From an uncultured Christensenella sp. (GTDB lineage: Bacteria; Bacillota; Clostridia; Christensenellales; UBA1750), in contig CAJJNQ010000034.1 in assembly GCA_905193155.1 (NCBI GenBank), positions 1 to 26,973 on the forward strand: 26,973 nucleotides of DNA, in the 5' to 3' direction. The notes under the pieces are model-generated. The model was not told the origin of the DNA. It worked only from the letters and a program-made list of their open reading frames with translations, and ran no database searches. Shown here piece after piece: positions 7,724 to 15,526 of the stretch. Position 1 is the stretch's first letter; every line of letters starts with the position of its first letter. Position numbers and translations under genes: made by a program.

Positions 7724-7759
7724 AAAAGGGGCGCAGAACGAAAGTTCCGCGCCCCTTTT
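7724..7759 (+). terminator. Rho-independent terminator after the aconitase-family gene
   Basis: GGGGCGC-a-GAAC paired with GTTC-c-GCGCCCC around a GAAA tetraloop, with A and T flanks, starting five bases after the stop codon. Confidence 0.9.
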
Positions 7760-7826
7760 GACGAAAAAACGGAAATCGGATCGTAAAAAAATTTTTACAA
7801 AAGTTTCATAATAGGCGGCACGGTTC

Positions 7827-7855
7827 TTGACAGATGGTCAGTTCGCTATTAAAAT
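7827..7855 (+). promoter_or_regulatory. Predicted sigma-A promoter of rny, flanked by an 8-bp inverted repeat
   Basis: A consensus TTGACA (7827-7832), a 17-bp spacer and TAAAAT (7850-7855). GACAGATG (7829-7836) overlaps the -35 box and its exact inverse CATCTGTC lies at 7868-7875, just after the likely start site near 7862. The pair could be an operator or chance. Confidence 0.72.
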
Positions 7856-7861
7856 AAAGAT

Positions 7862-8080
7862 GTATGACATCTGTCGTATTGGGATAAACATGATTTTTTA
7901 TGGAATAGATAAAAAGTGAAGAGTCCCTTGCGGGGCGCATGCTTCCCGAGAAACGCGAGGAAGCAGGGCGGCTTTGCGCTCCGGCGTTAGGAATTAGGGG
8001 GCCGGAGGCTGAAGCCCGGAGGAGGAGTGTGTGCGCTGCGGACGACAGCTGTTTATCATAAATATTAGGTGGTGAAACAG
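7862..8080 (+). promoter_or_regulatory. Long structured 5' leader of rny, class not recognised
   Basis: About 220 nt separate the predicted transcription start from the rny start codon, with no credible ORF. Stems visible are TGCTTCC/GGAAGCA (7940-7946 with 7959-7965) and CTCCGGC/GCCGGAG (7979-7985 with 8001-8007). The second competes with a CCGG...CCGG pairing (8002-8005 with 8015-8018). I compared it by eye with c-di-GMP, c-di-AMP, TPP, cobalamin, THF and guanidine riboswitch cores and found no match. It may be a protein- or RNase-sensing leader. No terminator-like stem with a T run precedes the gene. Confidence 0.4.
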
Positions 8081-9634
8081 TTGGACAAGTTATTCTGGAT
8101 CTTGGGAATCGTTGTCGCATTGGCCGGCGGCTTGTATGGCGGCTATGTCTTCGGCGGCAAGCGAATGAAAAAGGAAATCGAAGACAAGATCGGACGCACG
8201 GAAGACGCCATGAAGAAGCTCGTGGACGAGGCCACGAACAAGGCGGAAGCAGTCAAAAAGGAAAAAGTCCTCGAGGCAAAGGAGGAAATCCTCCGCCAGA
8301 AAACCGAAACCGAAAAGGAACTGCGCGATCGCCGCGCGGAAACCCAGCGAACCGAGCGCCGTCTTTTGCAGCGCGAGGAAATGCTTGACAAGAAGATGGA
8401 TAACCTGGAAGTCCGCGAGGACAGCCTGAACAAAACCAGCCGCGAGCTGGAGCAGCGGGCACAGGAGGTCGAAGCCCTTCGGGTCAAACAGCAGTCCGAA
8501 CTGGAACGCATCGCGCAGATGACTGCGGAGGAAGCGCGCCAGATCATCATGAACAACGTGCAGCGCGAGGCCTATCGCGATGCGGCGGTCATGGTGCGTG
8601 AGATCGAGAGCAAGGCCAAGGACGGGGCGGACAAGAAGGCCCGCAACATCATCTCGCTGGCCATTCAGAAGTGCGCTGCCGACTATGTGGCGGAAACCAC
8701 GGTGTCGGTGGTCAACCTTCCCAACGACGAAATGAAGGGCCGCATCATCGGCCGCGAGGGCCGCAACATCCGCGCGCTGGAAACCGCAACCGGCATCGAC
8801 CTGATCATCGATGATACGCCTGAGGCGGTCATCCTCTCCGGCTTTGATCCCATTCGCCGCGAAGTGGCGCGCATTGCGCTGGAAAAGCTCATCACCGATG
8901 GGCGCATCCATCCCGCGCGCATCGAGGAAATGGTCGAAAAGGCCAAGAAGGAGGTCGACCAGCAGATGCGCGAGGCGGGCGAGCAGGCGGTCTTTGAGAC
9001 CGGCGTGCACGGCCTGCATCACGAGCTGGTTCGCCTGCTCGGCCGCATGAAGTTCCGTACCTCTTACGGACAGAATGTGCTCAAGCACTCGATCGAGGTG
9101 TCCCATTTGGCGGGCGTGATGGCCGCAGAGCTGGGCGCAGATGTTGCGCTGGCCAAGCGCGCCGGTTTGCTGCATGATATCGGCAAGTCCATCGACCACG
9201 ATGTCGAGGGCACGCACATTCAGATCGGTGCGGATCTTGCCCAGAGGTACCACGAGAGCCCCGAGGTGATCAATGCGATTAAGTCCCACCACGGCGACGT
9301 GGAGCCCACGACCATCGAGGCCGTGCTGGTTGCTGCCGCGGACGCCATCTCCGGCGCACGCCCCGGCGCACGCCGCGAGACGCTGGAGAGCTACATCAAG
9401 CGTTTGCAGAAGCTGGAAGAGATCGCCAACTCCTTTGACGGCGTTGAAAAGACCTACGCCATTCAGGCGGGCCGCGAGGTGCGCATCATCGTCAAGCCCG
9501 AACAGGTCAGCGATGCGGACTCCGTGCTGCTGGCCAAGGAGATCGTCAAGCGCATCGAGAAGGAACTGGAGTATCCTGGACAGATCAAAGTCAACGTCAT
9601 CCGCGAGACGCGCGCGACGGAATTTGCCAAGTAA
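8081..9634 (+). CDS. rny: Ribonuclease Y
   Basis: A 517-residue membrane-anchored endoribonuclease that starts bulk mRNA decay in Bacillota. Order of parts: an N-terminal membrane helix (about residues 4-24, rich in I, V, L and G), a long charged coiled coil to about residue 160, a KH domain with GRIIGREGRNI from residue 220, and an HD domain with the metal-binding HD at residues 365-366 (LLHDIGKSID). The TTG at 8081 is preferred as start because AGGTGGTGA (8067-8075) is an almost perfect Shine-Dalgarno sequence at good distance; GTG codons at 8069 and 8072 lie inside that site and would add four or three residues. The gene is a single unit between its own promoter and terminator. In relatives it often follows recA more closely. 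Confidence 0.96.
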   Translation: MDKLFWILGIVVALAGGLYGGYVFGGKRMKKEIEDKIGRTEDAMKKLVDEATNKAEAVKKEKVLEAKEEILRQKTETEKELRDRRAETQRTERRLLQREEMLDKKMDNLEVREDSLNKTSRELEQRAQEVEALRVKQQSELERIAQMTAEEARQIIMNNVQREAYRDAAVMVREIESKAKDGADKKARNIISLAIQKCAADYVAETTVSVVNLPNDEMKGRIIGREGRNIRALETATGIDLIIDDTPEAVILSGFDPIRREVARIALEKLITDGRIHPARIEEMVEKAKKEVDQQMREAGEQAVFETGVHGLHHELVRLLGRMKFRTSYGQNVLKHSIEVSHLAGVMAAELGADVALAKRAGLLHDIGKSIDHDVEGTHIQIGADLAQRYHESPEVINAIKSHHGDVEPTTIEAVLVAAADAISGARPGARRETLESYIKRLQKLEEIANSFDGVEKTYAIQAGREVRIIVKPEQVSDADSVLLAKEIVKRIEKELEYPGQIKVNVIRETRATEFAK

Positions 9635-9651
9635 AGTTCATATGCAAAACG

Positions 9652-9683
9652 AGGAGCAAGGCCGATGGGCTTTGCTCCTTTTC
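9652..9683 (+). terminator. Rho-independent terminator after rny
   Basis: AGGAGCAA-GGCC pairs with GGGC-TTTGCTCCT around a short GAT-type loop and ends in TTTT, eighteen bases after the rny stop. Confidence 0.88.
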
Positions 9684-9717
9684 CTATGACGAGATTGTAG
9701 AAAGAAGGGATAGAAAG

Positions 9718-9864
9718 ACCCTGCCAAGAGGAGCCGTCCTTTGGACGGCTCCTCTTGGCAGGGTGAGGGGGCCGGCACGCGCGCCCAGCGAAGCTGGGCC
9801 AGCGCTGCGGCAACGCCGCAGCGCTGAACGCCGCCTGCGGCGGCGGGCGCGTGCCGGCCCCCTC
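9718..9864. repeat. 147-nt nested palindrome: one 22-bp hairpin abutting a three-armed cruciform
   Basis: Two structures touch with no base between them. The first is a perfect 22-bp hairpin (9718-9739 with 9743-9764) with loop TTT. The second has an 18-bp outer stem (9765-9782 with 9847-9864) enclosing three perfect hairpins: 6 bp with loop GAA (9784-9798), 12 bp with loop AAC (9800-9826) and 7 bp with loop TGC (9829-9845). About 130 of the 147 bases are paired, and every loop is three bases. No T tract follows on the plus strand, so it is not a simple terminator. The layout resembles nested-palindrome mobile repeats or a viral-type hairpin end more than a known RNA. No flanking target duplication is obvious. 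Confidence 0.85.
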
Positions 9865-9926
9865 CGTAACCTGTTTCGATGTGCGCGATTGTTTCGGCAG
9901 GAGTACGGCGTGCCGTTTCCGAGACG

Positions 9927-10736
9927 CTACGAGGCGGGCTGAACCGTTGCCCCATCCGAGATGAAGATTACGTCGCCGTAGACCGTGCCGTGTACTTCCG
10001 TACCCAGCGCCTTCAGGGCGTCGAGCACTTGTTGATCGGGCATATTGTCGCTGTCACAGGTGATGACTGCGTAGCGCGGCATCACAGCCTTGAAGAAATC
10101 GTCCGAAAGCGCGTCCCAGCGGCCGTGGTGCGGTACCTTGAGTACATCCGCCGTGTGCGGCGTGCCCGATAGATATTCCTGCAAACGCACACTCTCCGCA
10201 TCGCCCGCAAACAGAAAGCGCGTCTGCCCGTAGACCAGTTCCGCCAGAATCGAGTAATCGTTGGATTGCTCATAGGCTGCCTGCTGCGGCGGGAGCAGCG
10301 TGATTTGAGCTTGCGCAAAGGACAGCGTCAACGGCTCTGCGGGGTGAATCGCCGTCATGCCGCTGGCGGCCAGCGCATCGACATATTGCTGATACTGCTT
10401 GGCGTCCTTCTCATAATCCGGCGCATACACCGCGCCAATGGTCAGGTTTTCCAGAAACTTGTCCGCGCCGCCGACATGATCTTTGTCCATGTGCGTCAGC
10501 AGCAGGAAATCCAACGTGTCGATGCCCTTGTCCGCCAGAGTGGAGAGAATGTTATTTGCGGTATTGTCGAATCCTGCGTCGATCATGGCGGCGTGTCCGT
10601 CGCATTCCAGCAGGATGCAGTCGCCCTTGCCTACGTCAAAGAAGGTGACGGTGAGCGTGGGCAGCCTCTGCGAGCAGCCGGAAAGCACTGCAAGCATCAG
10701 GCAGAACGTCAGGAACAATAAAAGCAACTTTTTCAA
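9927..10736 (-). CDS. Metallo-beta-lactamase-fold lipoprotein (ComEC C-domain-like)
   Basis: A 269-residue protein predicted to be a surface lipoprotein: a hydrophobic signal of about 18 residues ends in the lipobox VLSGC with C21 as the lipidated cysteine. The mature part is a metallo-beta-lactamase fold of the kind fused to the C-terminus of the DNA-uptake channel ComEC. Visible are FFDVGKGDCILL, the metal motif H82-x-D84-x-D86-H87 (THMDKDHVGG), FAGDAE and KVPHHG. Free-standing members are often called ComEC/Rec2-related hydrolases; their substrates are mostly unproven. The TTG at 10736 is chosen because GGGAGG lies eight bases before it; an upstream in-frame TTG at 10757 precedes that site. 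The stop is TAG. It follows the CotH-operon terminator, so it may receive only read-through; no convincing own promoter was seen. Confidence 0.86.
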   Translation of the reverse strand: MKKLLLLFLTFCLMLAVLSGCSQRLPTLTVTFFDVGKGDCILLECDGHAAMIDAGFDNTANNILSTLADKGIDTLDFLLLTHMDKDHVGGADKFLENLTIGAVYAPDYEKDAKQYQQYVDALAASGMTAIHPAEPLTLSFAQAQITLLPPQQAAYEQSNDYSILAELVYGQTRFLFAGDAESVRLQEYLSGTPHTADVLKVPHHGRWDALSDDFFKAVMPRYAVITCDSDNMPDQQVLDALKALGTEVHGTVYGDVIFISDGATVQPAS

Positions 10737-10792
10737 AGCAAAAACCTCCCTTCGCAAAGAGCACTGCTGTCAGCTTGCGCAAAAAGAATGAG

Positions 10793-10832
10793 AAAAACAC
10801 CCGTTATGCGGCAAAACGCCGGATAGCGGGTG
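10793..10832 (-). terminator. Terminator of the CotH-VTC-DUF4956 operon
   Basis: CACCCG/CGGGTG with inner TAT/ATA and CGGC/GCCG pairs and a small loop (stem 10798-10832), followed on the minus strand by TTTTT (10797-10793). It lies 20 bases after the DUF4956 stop and about 57 bases before the MBL-fold start codon. Confidence 0.82.
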
Positions 10833-10852
10833 CCGAAAGGGGCGGAAAAGAT

Positions 10853-11548
10853 TTAAGCGATCTCGTTTTGGAAGGCGACGAGCGTTGCATCCTGCACGCC
10901 GGGGACGTTGAGCAGATTGTCCACCAGGTTGGAGCGGTTGCCCTGCAAACGCAGCTCCAGCGTCATCTCGATGCCGTTGCGGGTCGCGGTCTTGGACTTG
11001 AGCTTGTAGCGGGAGATCATCTTATTGATCGCGCCGGTGACTTCCTTGGTGTAGCGGTCGTCATAGTGCACCACCAGCAGATAGTTGTGACCTGCGTTGT
11101 GGCCGGTGAAGGAGAGAAGCAGCAACACGGCCGCGATGACCAGCGTACCGATGATGGAGAACAGGATGAAGTTTGCGCCCACCGTGATGCCAACGGAGAT
11201 CGCCCAGAACATATACACCGTATCCATCGGGTCCTTGACTGCGGTGCGGAAGCGGACGATGGACAGTGCGCCCACCATACCCAGCGACAGCGCCGGAGCG
11301 GAAGAAATGCACATGATGATGAGCGTCGTGACCATGCACAGCATGATCAGGGAGATGTTGAAGCTGTGGCTGTAAAGCACGCCGCGATAGGTCTTTTTGT
11401 AGATGAAATAGATCAGAAGGCCCAGCGCGAAGGCGATGGCCAGCGAGATCAGGATGTTGGGCAGCGTCAGGTTCTGCGTGGCCAGTGAGAAGCCAGACAG
11501 AAATTTGTCCTTAAAGACGTCCGAAAAGGTCACGGTGCTGTTAGACAT
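10853..11548 (-). CDS. DUF4956 family membrane protein
   Basis: A 231-residue protein with membrane helices at about residues 30-50, 62-84 and a long hydrophobic region 110-147 that may span twice. Between them lies the family signature GMVGALSIVRFRTAVKDP (residues 90-107). A soluble C-terminal domain of about 80 residues (from HNYLLVVHYDD) follows, with alternating strands and helices like a small regulatory domain. The biochemical role is unknown. In many Bacillota and Actinomycetota genomes, as I recall, DUF4956 genes lie beside VTC-domain and CotH genes, exactly as here. ATG 11548 is chosen because GGAGGAGG precedes it; an earlier in-frame start at 11590 would overlap the VTC gene. It is the last gene of its operon. 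Confidence 0.88.
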   Translation of the reverse strand: MSNSTVTFSDVFKDKFLSGFSLATQNLTLPNILISLAIAFALGLLIYFIYKKTYRGVLYSHSFNISLIMLCMVTTLIIMCISSAPALSLGMVGALSIVRFRTAVKDPMDTVYMFWAISVGITVGANFILFSIIGTLVIAAVLLLLSFTGHNAGHNYLLVVHYDDRYTKEVTGAINKMISRYKLKSKTATRNGIEMTLELRLQGNRSNLVDNLLNVPGVQDATLVAFQNEIA

Positions 11549-11573
11549 GGGAATGCTTCCTCCTCCATGAGTT

Positions 11574-12296
11574 TTAGAGATTGAATTCATACCGGCGGCA
11601 CAGCGTGTATTTCGAGATGGCGCTGCGCTGCGCGGGGATGGACGAAACCAGCGGCAGAACGTATTCCGGGAAACGGCGGTTGTACTTGACCTCCAGAATC
11701 ACCTGATTGAAATCCAGACAGGGATAGGTCGGCAGCTCGGGGTTGAACAGATCGCTTGAAACATAGCCCGTGCGCAGCTGCTTATCGAAGGTGACGCGCG
11801 TTTCCTCGCAGGGATGAATATATGCCTCGCGGACATAGTCCACGATCACGGCAGGGCGAAGCAGATAGGTCGTCATCATGCGGTAGACGTCCTGCAGCAG
11901 CGGGTGATTCAGCGTCTCCAGCCCGTAGGGGTCGCCTGCGATGATCTGCTCGGCCAGGTCGCGCGAGATGGAGCAGGAAAGCTTGCTGATGTAGTCGCCG
12001 CGCTTGCTCTTGCGCTCCAGGCGGATGATCTTGTCGGAAAAGTTGTAGATGCGGATGCGGTATTTATGGCGGTGCATCACGCCGTCGAGCTTGTCGCTCA
12101 TGGCGGAGTTAAAACAGTCGTCAAAGTAGAGTGAACGAATGTGGTATTCGTTGCGGGCATTGGCGTGGGGGTCGGTCTGCATCGTGCGGCGCAGCAGCAG
12201 GGAAAGGTATTGCGCATCGCCGGGACTGATGTAGTATTTCTGCTCATGCCGCAGCGGCTGTTGCTCCGGCGTGAGCGGCGGGATCAACTGTCCCAT
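11574..12296 (-). CDS. VTC-domain (polyphosphate polymerase-like) protein
   Basis: A 240-residue cytosolic protein with the VTC/triphosphate-tunnel fold. Basic and acidic residues that line the tunnel in yeast Vtc4 have clear counterparts: RHEQKYYI (16-23), IRSLYFDD (53-60), KYRIRIY (78-84), RLERKSKRGDYISK (92-105), VDYVREAYI (152-160), RVTFD (167-171) and ILEVKYNRRFPEYV with E202 and K204. Vtc4 makes polyphosphate from ATP, and some bacterial homologues are presumed to do likewise; activity here is inferred from residue conservation only. No SPX or membrane domain is fused, so the membrane partner is probably the DUF4956 protein encoded 25 bases downstream. AGGAG overlapping the CotH stop serves as its ribosome binding site. 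Confidence 0.9.
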   Translation of the reverse strand: MGQLIPPLTPEQQPLRHEQKYYISPGDAQYLSLLLRRTMQTDPHANARNEYHIRSLYFDDCFNSAMSDKLDGVMHRHKYRIRIYNFSDKIIRLERKSKRGDYISKLSCSISRDLAEQIIAGDPYGLETLNHPLLQDVYRMMTTYLLRPAVIVDYVREAYIHPCEETRVTFDKQLRTGYVSSDLFNPELPTYPCLDFNQVILEVKYNRRFPEYVLPLVSSIPAQRSAISKYTLCRRYEFNL

Positions 12297-12302
12297 GGTT
12301 TG

Positions 12303-15300
12303 TCACTCCTTTCCCAGATCGCCGAACAGCTCGCTGATGCGGCTGTCCGAGAGACCGAAATAACTCTTGGCGTTTTGCACCACGTATTTGGGACGCTCCT
12401 GTACCCAGGTGCGCAGGCGCTCAACGCTGCGCTCCCAGGCTTGTACCGAGCCGTCGTTCGGCCAGCGCTCGAAATGGCGTTCCATTTCCGGCTTCATGGC
12501 TTCATACATCTCGTCGATGGCGGCAAGCGCCTTGTCGGTGGTGAGGACTTCCGTCATATAGTAAGACAGGCGTTGCAGGAACAGTTCGCGCATTTCGTCA
12601 TTTTCCAGCAGCGAAGTGGAAAGCGTCGTCTCAAACGCATCGCCCACGCCCGTGCCCTTCGGGTCAAAGACATGGTTGAAGGTGTTCCACGAGACGGGGA
12701 TCGAACTGCTGTTGTTCATCGCCCAGTCCATATCGTAGAGAATCCATTTCCATTTGCCGCCGGGCACGCGATAGTATTTGATGTTGCCGTTATCGGAATT
12801 CGCCCAGAAGATCTCGGCGATCTGATAGTCAAAGTAGTTCTGCACGTCCACGCGATCGGTGACATATTTGAGATTGTCCGGATCCTTCAGGCTGTGGGTT
12901 TTGCAGTAGGAGATCAGCTCCTGATACTCCTTGTAGTCGCCGTTGAGCGTACGGGCGCTGCTGTTGCCGTTGCCCTTGAGCAGGTCGATGTTGTCGATCA
13001 CGCTCTCGTCGGTCACGCCCTCCCACTGGGCGACCGACCATTTGTTGACGCGCTCGCGCATGTTGTACTGTCCCCAGTATTGACCGTTTAAGTACAGCAC
13101 GCAGACCTCTGTTTCCTGATACATGACGTCCTGCCCCTTCATCATGCCGGTGATGAAGGCGTCACGCATGCGGGCACGGTTGTAATCCTGGCCGGTGCAG
13201 CGCAGCACAAAGGATTTGTAGCTGTCGTAATCCCGGTCGGAGAAGAGCGGGGCGTCAAAGCGGCTGGGGTTGCCGTTGTCGCTGCGGGCATAGACCGCGA
13301 AGGACTTCTGATCCAGCGCACGGGAATATTGGCCGTTGAGCTTGAAGGAGCCGTCCTGATCGATGAGTTTGGTGCCGTCGGCCTCCCAGACCTCGACGTG
13401 GACGGGATATTCCCAGCTCATCCAGAAGTTTGCACCGCGTCCGGGACTGCCGTGAGGGAAGGCTTCCTGATAATTGGGACCATTGGTATACATGCCCATC
13501 TCATCGGAGAAGAGGTATTTATCGTCAGTCGAGAGCGACACCACGCGCACGGTGTGCGGCGCGTCGGTGATAAAGGTCTGCGTCGCAACGGGCGAGGTGA
13601 AATATCCATCCCGTACAGCGATGGCGCGCACGACAGTGTTCTTCGCAATGCTGATTTCCCCTGTGTAGACCGCGGAAGAGGTCGTGGGGGTGGAGCAATC
13701 GGTGGTATAGTAGATGGTGGAGCCCTCCGGCGCGGACAGGCTTAGATTGATCGAGGAGGACTTGAAGCCGTCCTCTTCCGAGAAGGTCGGCTTTTCACAC
13801 AGACCGAAATAGGTCGTGGTGGTGTTGGCTGAGCCGGGCGTGGATTCCGCAAAATAAAAAAGCCCGGTGCAGTTTGCGTCCCGGCCATAGGAAATATCCG
13901 AGGAAAGCGCCGGAACATTGATTTTGTCGATGCACTTGCGGTCCGGATCGAACAGATACAGCTGCGTGCCAGCCGAGGACGCCTTAAAGGCTGCGCACTG
14001 GGCGTCATAGGATTCGCCAAGGCTCACGCCCGCGCCCACGAGGTAGAACAGCGTGCTCTGCCCGCTCTCCAGCGTGAGGTCGGGAAAAAAGTAGCGCGCC
14101 GTGGCGGTGGGCTTGTCGGACAGGCGGTAGCCGGAAAGATTCACTGCGCTGCCGCTGCGGTTGGTGATTTCCACCCAGTCCGGAGAAGCTTCACCCACTT
14201 CCAACGCCTTTTTGTTGGAGCTCATGACTTCGGAGATGTAGATGCCGTTGTTGTTCTCTTCAAAAAAACGGTTGGAGAGCTCGGTCTGGCTCTCCACCGT
14301 GTTTTCCATGTTTGGGGTGGGCGCTTGCTGCACGGCGAACTCGCCCGTTCCGTCGGGAATGCGCGCATAGGAGGCATCCACCTGAAGCTCCGGCACCTCT
14401 ACGCGGTCGTAAAGATAGCCCTCCGGCGAATAGAGCGAAATCGTCTCCCCGCCCGAAGAGATCTTAAAGTTCGTGTGAAAGGGTTCGGCGGAAACGTCGT
14501 TGCTGCCGTCGCAGTAGACGAGAATGCGCTCGCCAGCGCCGATGGTGCCTGAGGGGAAGATCCACCGCAGCGGCTTGTCCACGCTGTCCGAAAGGCCGTA
14601 GCCCGCAAGATCAATGGGGGAAGAGCCGGTGTTGACGATCTCGATCCAATCGGGGGTAAGACCCAGATTATCGGTCAGCGTCGTGGCGTTGGAGGACTGC
14701 ACCTCGTTGATCTTCAAAACGCTCTCGCCGCGCTTGTCAAACTGCGCGATGTAGGCGTCGTGACCGGCCTGCGTGTTTTCATATCCGGGAGAATAGAGGG
14801 GGGTTTCCGTCCATTCCGTGCTGCTCTTGACCTTGGAAACGTTGGCCTGCGTCGAGGAGCCGGAAACCGAGTCTACCGGGTTTGCGCCGGAGAAGAGATA
14901 GAGCGTCTCATCGCTGCTGAGCTTGAAGCTCGCGTGCAGGTTGCCGTCGGTCGCGGCGCGGTTCTTGCCCGAGAGGAACACCACGCGGTATTCGCCCGCC
15001 GAAAGCGTGATCGACGGCAGCGGATATTTCGTTGCGTCGTTATCACGGTCGGACAGCGAATAGCCGGAAAGAGACAGATCACCCGCAGTGGAGTTGTAAA
15101 GCTCCACCCAGCGGGGGTAATCGCCGTCCTCGTCGCGGACAGCCTTGTCGTTTTCTACCATCAGTTCCGATAGAACCAGCCCTGCGGAGCCGCTGGGCAG
15201 ATCGGCGCTGTCCATCTTGGTGCCGGAGGATTCCGACGGGCCGTAGCTGGGCGTAAGCTGCTTGCCGCGGGCGTAGAGTATCACGCCCACGATGCCTGCG

Positions 15301-15344
15301 ATCAGCACAAGAAGTATGATCAAATTCGAGGCTTTGCGCTTCAT
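12303..15344 (-). CDS. CotH-kinase family protein with three lamin-tail domains
   Basis: A 1013-residue membrane-anchored extracellular protein. An N-terminal membrane helix (about residues 6-25, after MKRKAS) acts as signal anchor. Three lamin-tail-type repeats start near residues 57, 210 and 365, each with a D/P-x-W-(V/I)-E-(L/I) core and a GY-x-LSD turn. A chitobiase-type C-terminal beta domain follows at about 515-590 (STIYYTTDCSTPTTSS). The CotH kinase domain runs from about 645 to 960, with catalytic-type aspartates D871 and D873 in LYDMDW. In Bacillus, CotH phosphorylates spore coat proteins; here the exterior beta domains and lack of other coat genes suggest a cell-surface target instead. 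AAAGGA lies upstream of the ATG. The stop is seven bases from the VTC start, so the operon link is firm. Confidence 0.92.
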   Translation of the reverse strand: MKRKASNLIILLVLIAGIVGVILYARGKQLTPSYGPSESSGTKMDSADLPSGSAGLVLSELMVENDKAVRDEDGDYPRWVELYNSTAGDLSLSGYSLSDRDNDATKYPLPSITLSAGEYRVVFLSGKNRAATDGNLHASFKLSSDETLYLFSGANPVDSVSGSSTQANVSKVKSSTEWTETPLYSPGYENTQAGHDAYIAQFDKRGESVLKINEVQSSNATTLTDNLGLTPDWIEIVNTGSSPIDLAGYGLSDSVDKPLRWIFPSGTIGAGERILVYCDGSNDVSAEPFHTNFKISSGGETISLYSPEGYLYDRVEVPELQVDASYARIPDGTGEFAVQQAPTPNMENTVESQTELSNRFFEENNNGIYISEVMSSNKKALEVGEASPDWVEITNRSGSAVNLSGYRLSDKPTATARYFFPDLTLESGQSTLFYLVGAGVSLGESYDAQCAAFKASSAGTQLYLFDPDRKCIDKINVPALSSDISYGRDANCTGLFYFAESTPGSANTTTTYFGLCEKPTFSEEDGFKSSSINLSLSAPEGSTIYYTTDCSTPTTSSAVYTGEISIAKNTVVRAIAVRDGYFTSPVATQTFITDAPHTVRVVSLSTDDKYLFSDEMGMYTNGPNYQEAFPHGSPGRGANFWMSWEYPVHVEVWEADGTKLIDQDGSFKLNGQYSRALDQKSFAVYARSDNGNPSRFDAPLFSDRDYDSYKSFVLRCTGQDYNRARMRDAFITGMMKGQDVMYQETEVCVLYLNGQYWGQYNMRERVNKWSVAQWEGVTDESVIDNIDLLKGNGNSSARTLNGDYKEYQELISYCKTHSLKDPDNLKYVTDRVDVQNYFDYQIAEIFWANSDNGNIKYYRVPGGKWKWILYDMDWAMNNSSSIPVSWNTFNHVFDPKGTGVGDAFETTLSTSLLENDEMRELFLQRLSYYMTEVLTTDKALAAIDEMYEAMKPEMERHFERWPNDGSVQAWERSVERLRTWVQERPKYVVQNAKSYFGLSDSRISELFGDLGKE

Positions 15345-15389
15345 TTCAACAATCCTTTCCGAAAAAGATCGGGTTTTTTAAGCATCCTT

Positions 15390-15418
15390 AGTGTAACACA
15401 AAGGAGAGTGGTTTGCAA
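15390..15418 (-). promoter_or_regulatory. Candidate promoter of the CotH operon
   Basis: On the minus strand, TTGCAA (15413-15418) with a 17-bp spacer and TACACT (15390-15395), four of six matches in each box, about 46 bases before the CotH start codon. It is the best match in the region but not a strong one. Confidence 0.42.
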
Positions 15419-15526
15419 ATCCAAGTGTTACTATAATAATAAGACGAGCATGGTGGAAAAAACGATGCAGCGGACACGTCTTTTCAATGGAAAAGGAGAA
15501 AAGGATCGAAATACTTTCCGGCGGGA

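Noticed and set aside
9652..9864. The whole palindromic region as one compound terminator for rny
   Set aside because: A complete terminator with a T run exists at 9652-9683; the later structures have no T run on the plus strand and much longer perfect stems.
15413..15437. TATAAT at 15432-15437 with TTGCAA upstream as a plus-strand promoter
   Set aside because: The spacer is 13 bp, too short; the TTGACG/TACAAT pair at 15527-15555 is much better placed for ktrB.
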